From Citreicella sp. C3M06 (GTDB taxonomy: Bacteria; Pseudomonadota; Alphaproteobacteria; Rhodobacterales; Rhodobacteraceae): 58,444 nucleotides of DNA. Location of the stretch: positions 1 to 58,444 of the forward strand of contig NZ_JAHKQA010000045.1 of the NCBI RefSeq assembly GCF_018860705.1. The letters run 5' to 3'. Shown piece after piece: positions 8,851-15,916 of the stretch (positions within the stretch are counted from its first letter, which is position 1; each line of letters opens with the position of its first letter). The translations under genes were made by a program, and so were the position numbers. The notes beneath the pieces were generated by a model, which was given only the letters and a program-made list of their open reading frames with translations, did not search any database and was not told where the DNA came from.

Positions 8851-10053
8851 TTATCCTTTGACCGATCCGGCGGTCAGTCCCTTTGTCATGAACCGCTCGA
8901 GCCCGAGGAAGAGCAGCATGATCGGCACGGTCGCGATCACCGAGCCCGCCATCAGATGCTGACGCGGAATCTCGGACGAATTGAGCGAGGCAATGCCCCG
9001 CGTGAGGGTGAATTTCGACGGATCGTCGAGCAGCATGAACGCCAGCAGGAACTCGTTCCAGGCGATCATGAAGACATACAAAGACACCGAAGCCAGTGCC
9101 GGCAGCGACAGCGGCAGGGTGATTTTCCAGATGACGGCGAGGCGGCTCAGCCCGTCCATCAGGCCGGCCTCTTCGACTTCGGAGGGCAGCCCGCGGAAAT
9201 AGCCCTGAAGCATGTACAAGGCCACCGGGATCGTCGTCACCGGGTAGATCATCACGATACCGAAGATGGTGTTGCGCAGGCCCGTCATCGAAAACGCGAT
9301 GTAGATCGGCAGCGCCAGAACGATCATCGGAACCATGTAGATCAGCAGGATCGAGCGCGAGAACATCGCCTGTCCGCGAAACCGCAGCCGCGCGACCGCG
9401 TAGGCACCGGGGATGGCGAAAGCCAGCGTGATCAGCACCGTCAGCACCGAGATGTAGAAGCTGGTCCACAGGTAACTGCCGAAATTATACTGCGTCATCA
9501 ACTCGAAATAACTGTCGAACAGGTGCCAGCCGCGCGACAGGTCAAGCGAGAAATCCAGCGGGTTTGCCATCAGCGCGGACTGGTTCTTCAGGCTGGTCAT
9601 CACCATGACATAAAAGGGAATAACCACGATCGCCGTGAAGAAGATGTAGCCGAAGCCGGTCAGAAAACGGATCACCGCTTCTTCGAATTCGTGGCGGGTC
9701 AGCGCGCCCATGCGCAATTCCCCGGTCATCTTGCCCAGCCCGAGAGCGGTGAAGGTCGCCACCGCCCCGTGGCCGATTGCCAGCGCGATGATGCCCACCG
9801 CGTCCGATGCCATCGGTCCAAGGCCGAGCACCCCAAGCAGCGCGACCGCCAAGGCTGCGGCCGAAAATACCGTCCGCCCAAAAAGCGCCGCCACACCCAG
9901 CACCGCCCCCCAGGGCAACGCCAGCAACGTCGGGCGGAACGGCGCGCCGGTGGCAAAGCTCATGGCGACCGCCACCGTCACTGCGATCACAAAACACCAC
10001 AGCGCGCCCAGAACCGGCGCGGTGACATATCCGAAACGTACCGCCTTCATCAT
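8851..10053 (-). CDS. carbohydrate ABC permease, MalG type, with extra N-terminal membrane helices
   Basis: A 400-residue inner-membrane subunit. The C-terminal 275 residues are a standard MalG-like permease, with the EAA loop around EEAGLMDGLSRLAVIWKITLP. Residues 1 to about 110 add roughly four hydrophobic helices (VLGALWCFVIAVTVAVA; TLLALPWGAVLGVAALF; VALLGVLGLGPMASDAVG; ALAIGHGAVATFTALGLG) not present in the usual family of about 280 residues. The gene lies between the MalF-type permease and the ATPase, all on the minus strand, so it is a real operon member and not a misjoined reading frame. Confidence 0.9.
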   Translation of the reverse strand: MMKAVRFGYVTAPVLGALWCFVIAVTVAVAMSFATGAPFRPTLLALPWGAVLGVAALFGRTVFSAAALAVALLGVLGLGPMASDAVGIIALAIGHGAVATFTALGLGKMTGELRMGALTRHEFEEAVIRFLTGFGYIFFTAIVVIPFYVMVMTSLKNQSALMANPLDFSLDLSRGWHLFDSYFELMTQYNFGSYLWTSFYISVLTVLITLAFAIPGAYAVARLRFRGQAMFSRSILLIYMVPMIVLALPIYIAFSMTGLRNTIFGIVMIYPVTTIPVALYMLQGYFRGLPSEVEEAGLMDGLSRLAVIWKITLPLSLPALASVSLYVFMIAWNEFLLAFMLLDDPSKFTLTRGIASLNSSEIPRQHLMAGSVIATVPIMLLFLGLERFMTKGLTAGSVKG

Positions 10054-10065
10054 GCGCCCCTTAGT

Positions 10066-10124
10066 TTCTTCTGGCCAAAAATATCCCGGGGGAGTCGCCG
10101 AATGGCGACGGGGGCAGAGCCCCC
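10066..10124. repeat. Rhodobacterales-type intergenic repeat, copy 2, with hairpins
   Basis: TTCTTCTGGCC followed by AAAAATATCCCGGGG at 10066-10092 is the inverted form of the element at 7786-7813. It is followed by a GTCGCC/GGCGAC hairpin (10094-10109) and GGGGGC/GCCCCC (10110-10124). It fills the gap between the two permease genes. Confidence 0.7.
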
Positions 10125-10138
10125 GACAGGTGCGATGT

Positions 10139-11380
10139 TCACAAGCCTTCCTCCCGGCTGATCAACTTGAAGAAGAACACCGAGAACAGCAGCAGGCAGC
10201 AGAAGATCACCACCGCCACAGCCGCCCCGGCGCCGATGTTCGACAGCGCAAAGGCCTGTTCATAGACGTTTACCGTCAGCACGCGTGTGCCCGCGTTGCC
10301 CCCCGTCAGCAGGAAGATGTCGTCGAACTTGTTGAAGGTCCAAATGAAGCGCAGCAGGAACAGCACCGACAGGATACCCAGCAGCTGCGGCAGCGACAGG
10401 TAGCGGAATTTCTGGAAAGGCGAAGCGCCGTCCATGTCGGCTGCCTCGTACATGTCGGTGTCGATCGACTGCATTCGCGCAAGGATGAACAGGAAGGACA
10501 GCGGGAAATAGCGCCAGATCTCGAACAGCGTCACCATGATCAGCGCCAGTGGGCGCTCACCGAAGAAGTTGATCGCCTCGCTGCTGACGCCCATCTGCAG
10601 CAACAGCGCATTGGCCGAGCCCGAGAACGGATCGAACAGCAGGATCCATGCAAAGGCCACCGCGATCACCGGGGCGACATAGGGGAACAGGTACAGCCCA
10701 CGCAGAATGCCTTGTCCCCGGAAGGATTTGTTCAGCAGCATCGCCGCGAACAGCCCCATGATCAGCGCGCCCAGCGTGCCAAAGACCGTGTAGAACAGCG
10801 TGATGCCGAAGACGGCCCAGAACTCTCCGCCATCGAAGATCTGGGTGAAATTCTCCAGCGTGAAATCGAAATTGGTCAGGATATTGGACGCGTCGCCGCT
10901 CAGAACCGGGTCTGACGCTTCGGCGCCCGGACCGGACAGGTAGGCGGCCGTGGCGGTCACTGGAATGCGGATCTCGTCGCGGGTACCGCCCTCCCAGTCG
11001 CCAAAATCGCAGCTCAGGCGGGCGTCAGCGATGGTGCAGCGCGGATCGAGCGCGCCGGGCAGCAGCCCGTCTGGCCACGCATCGCTGAGCACGACATCGG
11101 TGATCGTCTGATCCTGCGAGGAATTGCGCAGCCGGTAGCGCAGCACGGCCTCATCGCCTTCGGCTTCAAGATCGCCGCGGATATCCTCGCGCACGATCGG
11201 GGTTGGCGGGCGCAGATCGGCAAGGCCCACCGGCTTTACGCTGATCCAGAAAACCGCCAGCAGCGGCAAGAGCACCACCAGCGACACGGCGATCAGCGTT
11301 GGCGCCAGCAGGCCCCAGGCCAGCCGCGCCTCGCGGCGGCCAAGTGGGCCGGCGCCGGTTGGAGGGGTGAGGTCGGTCAT
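10139..11380 (-). CDS. carbohydrate ABC permease, MalF type, with a DUF11-like periplasmic domain
   Basis: A 413-residue inner-membrane permease subunit. Residues 18-47 form the first helix; five more helices follow from about residue 185, with the EAA loop near EAADMDGASPFQKFRYLSLP. Between helix 1 and helix 2 lies a soluble insertion of about 120 residues (50-170). Within it, residues about 78-145 read like a DUF11/Ig-like fold, with YRLRN, DVVLSDAWPDGLLPG and two cysteines at 115 and 124. Ordinary members of this permease group have no such domain here; the MalF P2 loop of E. coli lies between helices 3 and 4. It could contact the binding protein or a ligand. The gene follows the binding-protein gene in the operon. 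Confidence 0.9.
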   Translation of the reverse strand: MTDLTPPTGAGPLGRREARLAWGLLAPTLIAVSLVVLLPLLAVFWISVKPVGLADLRPPTPIVREDIRGDLEAEGDEAVLRYRLRNSSQDQTITDVVLSDAWPDGLLPGALDPRCTIADARLSCDFGDWEGGTRDEIRIPVTATAAYLSGPGAEASDPVLSGDASNILTNFDFTLENFTQIFDGGEFWAVFGITLFYTVFGTLGALIMGLFAAMLLNKSFRGQGILRGLYLFPYVAPVIAVAFAWILLFDPFSGSANALLLQMGVSSEAINFFGERPLALIMVTLFEIWRYFPLSFLFILARMQSIDTDMYEAADMDGASPFQKFRYLSLPQLLGILSVLFLLRFIWTFNKFDDIFLLTGGNAGTRVLTVNVYEQAFALSNIGAGAAVAVVIFCCLLLFSVFFFKLISREEGL

Positions 11381-11400
11381 CGGTCGTCTCCGCAGGAATA

Positions 11401-11426
11401 GCCCCCGCCCGGCATGGGGCGGGGGC
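11401..11426. other. intercistronic hairpin after the sugar-binding protein gene
   Basis: GCCCCCGCCC at 11401-11410 pairs perfectly with GGGCGGGGGC at 11417-11426 around a 6-nt loop. It lies between the binding-protein and permease genes. It probably stabilises the abundant upstream message or limits read-through. Confidence 0.65.
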
Positions 11427-11433
11427 GGGGGGC

Positions 11434-12783
11434 TTACTGGATCTTGGCCAGCTCGTCATTCATCTTGGCCACCGCCGCGGGGGCGTCGATCTGGCCGTCG
11501 ATGTATTCACGCACAACGCGATTGACGGCCTGCGAGTTGATCATCTTGGACGCCAGCGCCAACTGGCCGTCTTCGACCCCCCAACGCTGCGCGGTATCAA
11601 GGCCGCTGACGATTTCGTCGATCATCTCTTGCGGATACAGATCACCCAGCGGGGCCTTGCGATCGACACCCACCGGCAGCTCTGCCCATTTCCCGACAAA
11701 GAACTCGGGGTCGTCCGCCGTGCCGCGCCGCACCGGGAACTTGCCTTCGGGGGCGATGGACAGCGTGTCGACATAGCCCTGATCCAGGGAATACTTCACG
11801 AAATCGATGGCCTCGTCGGTCGATGCATCGCCGGTGATGCCGAACATGTTGATCAGCGCCCAGGCCGCGCCATCGGGGTTCGACGGGCCGGCAAAGGTGG
11901 TCACGATGCCGGTCTTGGAGGCCAGCTCGGCCGAGGTCGGATCGTCGGTGATGGTGGGCGGGGCGCTGTCGCGCAGCCCTGCGAGCTCGTCAAGGATGAA
12001 CGGCGACCAGATGATCATCGCCGCGTTGCCCGAGAAATACAGCGTGCGCGACTGGTCCCAGTACAGATCGCCCGGAGGCGAGGCCGCCGCGATGCTCTTG
12101 TAGAAATCCAGCACTTCGGTGGTCTTTGCCTCGTCCAGCGGCGCGAAGCCGTCCGGACCGACCGGCGAGACGCCATTGGCAAGGAAGACATGTTCCAGAA
12201 CCTGGCTCATGAAGTCCTCGTCGACCTTGGTGGCGGCGACAAAGCCGTACATCTCGGGCGGGTTGTGCAGCTTTTCCAGCGCCGCCTCGACATTGGCATA
12301 GGATGTGGGTGCGGACAGGCCCGCCGCGTCGAACAGATCCTTGCGATAGAGGATCATCTGCGTCCAGCCATCGGCCGGCACGGCGGCATAGCCGCTGTCC
12401 ATCGCGGCGATCTTCAGCGCGCCGGGGGCGAAGGTGTCGGCGCCCAGATCCTCGATCGCGTCGGCAGCCGCATCGGGATCGAGGATGCCCGCCTGAGCCC
12501 AGGGCAGCGCGTAGCTGTTGGGGAAATAGATCACGTCGGGCAGATCACCCGCCGCATAGGCTGCGGTGGCACGGGTGCCCAGTTCGGATTCGGTGACGGG
12601 CACCACTTCGACCTCGTTGCCGGTCGCCTCTTCAAAGGCATCGGCCATGGCCTGCTGTTTGGCAAGGCGCTCGGGCTGTTCCTCGGTGGTCCAGAAGCGG
12701 ATGGTTTCGGCGCTGGCGGCACCTGCGGTGAGCGCAAGCGCCATCGCAGCGCTGCCAAGCAGTGGCAATCTGATGGATGTCAT
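11434..12783 (-). CDS. periplasmic carbohydrate-binding protein of an ABC importer (MalE type)
   Basis: A 449-residue family 1 solute-binding protein. The signal peptide spans about residues 1-25 and ends ALTAGAASA-ETIRF. The mature part has the usual MalE/UgpB pattern (RFWTTEEQPERL; DLPDVIYFPNSYALPWAQAGIL; DGWTQMILYRKDLFDAAGL). It captures the sugar in the periplasm for the two permeases and the ATPase encoded downstream. An AGGAGG ribosome site precedes the ATG at 12783. Several operator-like palindromes lie upstream. The substrate may be an alpha-glucoside, given the AAAGCGCTTT operator type, but no sugar-degrading enzyme is adjacent and this is a weak inference. Confidence 0.9.
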   Translation of the reverse strand: MTSIRLPLLGSAAMALALTAGAASAETIRFWTTEEQPERLAKQQAMADAFEEATGNEVEVVPVTESELGTRATAAYAAGDLPDVIYFPNSYALPWAQAGILDPDAAADAIEDLGADTFAPGALKIAAMDSGYAAVPADGWTQMILYRKDLFDAAGLSAPTSYANVEAALEKLHNPPEMYGFVAATKVDEDFMSQVLEHVFLANGVSPVGPDGFAPLDEAKTTEVLDFYKSIAAASPPGDLYWDQSRTLYFSGNAAMIIWSPFILDELAGLRDSAPPTITDDPTSAELASKTGIVTTFAGPSNPDGAAWALINMFGITGDASTDEAIDFVKYSLDQGYVDTLSIAPEGKFPVRRGTADDPEFFVGKWAELPVGVDRKAPLGDLYPQEMIDEIVSGLDTAQRWGVEDGQLALASKMINSQAVNRVVREYIDGQIDAPAAVAKMNDELAKIQ

Positions 12784-12826
12784 GGGGTCCTCCTGTCGAA
12801 TGTCACGTCACAAAACTGGTCAGGTC

Positions 12827-12841
12827 GGATGCAATGCATCC
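12827..12841. promoter_or_regulatory. palindrome upstream of the sugar-binding protein gene
   Basis: GGATGCA and TGCATCC flank a single A. It lies 44 bp upstream of the ATG of the binding-protein gene, between that gene and the terminator of the urt operon. It may be an operator or a 5'-leader hairpin. Confidence 0.45.
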
Positions 12842-12879
12842 GGCGTGGTTGTGGAATTGAGAGAAAGGGCCGGTCCCGC

Positions 12880-12908
12880 AAAAAAAGCCCGCTCCATAAG
12901 GGGCGGGG
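12880..12908 (-). terminator. rho-independent terminator of the urt operon
   Basis: Read on the minus strand, a CCCGCCCC arm, a TTAT loop and a GGAGCGGG arm are followed by a run of seven T. It lies 130 bp beyond the urtE stop and points the right way. It also lies between the LacI-like sites and the sugar operon, so a promoter at those sites would have to read through it. Confidence 0.8.
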
Positions 12909-12944
12909 CGGCCGGCGCGATCGGTTCTGTCTGCCTTGGTCGCA

Positions 12945-12960
12945 TGCAAACGGTTTTCCA
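12945..12960. promoter_or_regulatory. LacI-family operator candidate 1
   Basis: TGCAAACGGTTTTCCA is an imperfect palindrome with a central CG, the form usual for LacI-family regulators of sugar genes. No LacI gene is in the window. Confidence 0.45.
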
Positions 12961-12979
12961 TTGCGGGAGGATTGGCGCT

Positions 12980-12991
12980 AAAAGCGCTTTG
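12980..12991. promoter_or_regulatory. LacI-family operator candidate 2
   Basis: AAAAGCGCTTTG contains the perfect palindrome AAAGCGCTTT (12981-12990), a core reported for regulators of alpha-glucoside genes in alphaproteobacteria. It lies 35 bp from candidate 1. Confidence 0.55.
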
Positions 12992-13039
12992 AGCAAGTGG
13001 AAAATGCCTGTTAGCGCAATAATTTAGCCCGACGTAACG

Positions 13040-13735
13040 TCAGATTGAGACCTTTGCCAGCAGTGCGTCGCGGTCGATCTCTCCGGCGCGGCCCGCCATC
13101 GACACGGCGCCGCGCTGCACCGCGACAAAGCTGTCGGCCAGTTCCCACATGAAATCGAAGTATTGCTCGACCAGAATAATCGCCATGTCGCCCTGCGCGC
13201 GCAGCTGCGAGATCACCCGCCCGATCTGCTGGATGATGTTGGGCTGGATGCCCTCGGTCGGCTCGTCCAGAAGCAGCACGCGGGGCCGTGAGATCAGCGC
13301 CCGCGCAATGGCAAGCTGCTGCTGCTGCCCGCCAGACAGATCGCCGCCCCGGCGATGCAGGAAATCCTTGAGGATGGGGAACAGCTCGAAGATGTGCTCG
13401 GGCACCTTGTGTTCGCTGCGGGGCAGGCAGGCAAAGCCGGTCTCGAGGTTTTCCTGCACAGTCATCAGCGGGAACACCTCGCGCCCTTGCGGCACATAGG
13501 CGATGCCTGCGCGCCCGGCCTGATAGGCGCTGAGATGCTTGAGCGGCTGCCCGTCCAGCGTGATGGTGCCCCCCGAATAGGGGTGCCGCCCGGCGATCGC
13601 CTTGAGCAGCGAGGTCTTGCCCACGCCATTGGTTCCGGTGACGGCGGTGACCTTGCCCGGCTCGGCGGTCAGCGAAATGCCGTGCAGGATCTGGCTTTGC
13701 CCGTAGTGCAGGGTCAGGTTGTCGACGCTCAGCAT
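13040..13735 (-). CDS. urtE: urea ABC transporter ATP-binding protein UrtE
   Basis: This 231-residue ATPase belongs to the LivF group and is the last gene of urtABCDE. Walker A is GTNGVGKTS (about 34-42), the signature LSGGQQQQ (about 136) and Walker B VLLLDEPTEG. The phrase EGIQPNIIQQIG after Walker B is typical of UrtE and LivF. It begins 15 bp after urtD. Together with UrtD it drives urea (or short-chain amide) uptake through UrtBC. Confidence 0.95.
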   Translation of the reverse strand: MLSVDNLTLHYGQSQILHGISLTAEPGKVTAVTGTNGVGKTSLLKAIAGRHPYSGGTITLDGQPLKHLSAYQAGRAGIAYVPQGREVFPLMTVQENLETGFACLPRSEHKVPEHIFELFPILKDFLHRRGGDLSGGQQQQLAIARALISRPRVLLLDEPTEGIQPNIIQQIGRVISQLRAQGDMAIILVEQYFDFMWELADSFVAVQRGAVSMAGRAGEIDRDALLAKVSI

Positions 13736-13750
13736 GGTTCCCTCCGGGGC

Positions 13751-14491
13751 CTAGCGGCCAAGATAGACTTCGATGACCTCGGGGTTCGAGGTCACGTGAT
13801 CGAGCGAGCCTTCGGCCAGCACCGAGCCTTCGCAAAGAACGGTGACGCGGCAATCGAGGCGGCGGATGAATTCCATGTCATGCTCGACCACAACGACGGC
13901 GTGTTTCTGTGCGGCGCGTTTGAGCAGGTCAGTGGTGTGCTCGCGCTCGGCCGGGGTCATGCCGGCGGCGGGTTCATCCACCAGCAGAAGGCGTGGGTCC
14001 TGCGCCAGCAACATGCCGATTTCCAGCCATTGCTTCTGGCCGTGGCTCAGCTCTCCGGCAATGCGGGGCAGCGAGTCCGTCAGGCCGATGATCTCGGCGA
14101 GCTCGTCGATCCGTTCGGCCCCGGCCCGCGTCTTGCGATAGAGTAGCACATCGAAGGGCCCGCGCTTGTTCTTGAGCGCCATCGCAAGGTTTTCCCGAAC
14201 GGTCTGCGCTTCGAACACGGTCGGCTTCTGGAATTTGCGGCCCACCCCGGCCATGGCGATTTCCGACTCGGACATCTTGAGCAGCGAGATGGATTTCTCG
14301 CCATAGATCACCGTGCCGCTGTCGGGCCGGGTCTTGCCGGTGATGATGTCCATGAAGGTGGTCTTGCCCGCACCGTTGGGGCCGATGATGGCGCGCATCT
14401 CTGGCTCGCCGATGCGGAAGGACAGGTTGTTGATCGCCTTGAACCCGTCGAAGCTGACAGAGACCCCGGACATCTCGAGAAGCGTCTTCAT
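13751..14491 (-). CDS. urtD: urea ABC transporter ATP-binding protein UrtD
   Basis: A 246-residue LivG-type ATPase. Walker A is GPNGAGKTT (about 37-45), the signature is LSHGQKQ (about 155) and Walker B is LLLVDEPAAG. The LSHGQKQWLEIGM form is characteristic of UrtD. Its ATG overlaps the stop of urtC by four bases, so the two are translationally coupled. Confidence 0.95.
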   Translation of the reverse strand: MKTLLEMSGVSVSFDGFKAINNLSFRIGEPEMRAIIGPNGAGKTTFMDIITGKTRPDSGTVIYGEKSISLLKMSESEIAMAGVGRKFQKPTVFEAQTVRENLAMALKNKRGPFDVLLYRKTRAGAERIDELAEIIGLTDSLPRIAGELSHGQKQWLEIGMLLAQDPRLLLVDEPAAGMTPAEREHTTDLLKRAAQKHAVVVVEHDMEFIRRLDCRVTVLCEGSVLAEGSLDHVTSNPEVIEVYLGR

Positions 14492-15732
14492 TTTTCCTCC
14501 TCCCCTTCGACGGTGCGGCGCGCGCCGACGTCAGGCCCGACCGCTGGGCTGGAACTGATCGCAACCGGGTGCCGCTTCGAGACCAGATCGAACAGCCCGC
14601 CGATGCCCTTGGGGGCCAGCAGCGTGACCGCGACAAAGCTCAGGCCCAGCAGAACCAGCCACCAGTCGGTCCACTGGATGGTATAGACCCCAAGCGGGAT
14701 GTTCGGCGCGCCGCCCCCGGTGAACCAGCTCGACAGCAGCGAGACGACCGCCGCGCCAAGCGCCGCGCCATAGAGCCGTCCGCGCCCGCCGATGGCGACC
14801 CAGACCGCCAGATAGATCGACGCGATGGGCGCGATTTCGTTGGGGTTGATTATGCCGGCCTGCGGGTAATACAGCGCGCCCGCGATGGCCGCGACAACCC
14901 CGGTCAGGGTGAAGATGAACAGCTTGTAGCTTTCCACATGGTAGCCAAGAAAGCGCACTCGGCCTTCGTTGTCGCGGATGCCGCGGATGACAGAGCCCAT
15001 CTTGCCCGAGACAACCCAGGCAAACAGCACGTATCCGGCCCCCAGCGCCACCGCCGAAGCCCAGAAGAAGATGATCGACAGCGTGCTTTGCGGCAAATCA
15101 TCGAGGCCGGGCAGGTTCTGAAGCCCCGACAGGCCGTTGTTGCCCCGCAGGCCGGCCTCGTTCTGGAAGAGGTAGAGCGACAGCGCCAGAGTCATCGCCT
15201 GCGTCAGGATCGACAGGTAAACGCCGGTGACCCGGCTGCGGAATGCCAGCCAGCCAAACACCAGCGCCAGCAGGCCGGGCACCAGCACCACCATCGCTAG
15301 TTGCAGTGGCAGGCTGTGCGCAAAGACCCAGATCGCCGGAAAGTCTGAACTGCCGACGACGCCAAAGATCTGCGTGCCGACCGACTCGTGGATTTCCTGC
15401 GGCGTGGGCGGCAGGGCCGCGGCGCGCAGGCTTTCGGTCACGATGATCTCGGTCCGGGCGTACATCAGCCACATGCCGATCATATATCCGCCAAGCCCGA
15501 AGAAGGCCATGTGCCCAAGGCTGAGGATACCCGTGTAGCCCCAGACCACATCCATCGCGACGGCAACGAGCATGAGGCACAGCGTCTTGCCGAGTGTCTT
15601 GACGAAGCTGGTCGAGATCATGCCATTGCCCATGGCGTCAGACATCACGGTAACGACAAGGGCAAAGATCGTCAGCGACAGCAGAAACCAGAAAACAGAG
15701 CGGTTCTGGCTGAAGAAGGTCTGCGGTTTCAT
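14488..15732 (-). CDS. urtC: urea ABC transporter permease UrtC
   Basis: A 414-residue LivM-type inner-membrane permease with about ten hydrophobic segments. Family marks include TGILSLGHMAFFGLGGYMIGM (split here only by notation), SRVTGVYLSILTQAMTLAL and GRGRLYGAALGA. It forms the channel with UrtB. A 184-bp gap holding an inverted pair of intergenic repeats separates it from urtB, longer than the other gaps in the operon. It overlaps urtD by four bases. Confidence 0.94.
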   Translation of the reverse strand: MKPQTFFSQNRSVFWFLLSLTIFALVVTVMSDAMGNGMISTSFVKTLGKTLCLMLVAVAMDVVWGYTGILSLGHMAFFGLGGYMIGMWLMYARTEIIVTESLRAAALPPTPQEIHESVGTQIFGVVGSSDFPAIWVFAHSLPLQLAMVVLVPGLLALVFGWLAFRSRVTGVYLSILTQAMTLALSLYLFQNEAGLRGNNGLSGLQNLPGLDDLPQSTLSIIFFWASAVALGAGYVLFAWVVSGKMGSVIRGIRDNEGRVRFLGYHVESYKLFIFTLTGVVAAIAGALYYPQAGIINPNEIAPIASIYLAVWVAIGGRGRLYGAALGAAVVSLLSSWFTGGGAPNIPLGVYTIQWTDWWLVLLGLSFVAVTLLAPKGIGGLFDLVSKRHPVAISSSPAVGPDVGARRTVEGEEEK

Positions 15733-15783
15733 GCGTAATCCCCTGTGTCGAGGTGGAAGGGGGGCCAGCCCCCCGCCTTCGGC

Positions 15784-15862
15784 TCCCCCCGGGATACTTG
15801 GTGCCAGAAGAAGCCAGGGCGCGGTGCCTGTGGCCTCTTCTGGCGAAAAATATCCCCGCCGG
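15784..15862. repeat. inverted pair of Rhodobacterales-type repeats between urtB and urtC
   Basis: CCCCCCGGGATACTT and GCCAGAAGAA at 15784-15812 face TCTTCTGGC and GAAAAATATCCCCG at 15836-15858. The two halves can fold into a long hairpin. The same unit occurs at 7786-7813 and 10066-10092. Its place inside the urt operon suggests a role in RNA stability or differential expression. Confidence 0.7.
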
Positions 15863-15916
15863 AGGCAGGCCGATCATTGCGGGCGGGCGCGGTATTCGGG
15901 GTAGGGCTGTGCATGC

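Noticed and set aside
15729-15914. Small open frame between urtB and urtC on the minus strand
   Set aside because: It is made largely of the intergenic repeat element and lacks a convincing ribosome site.
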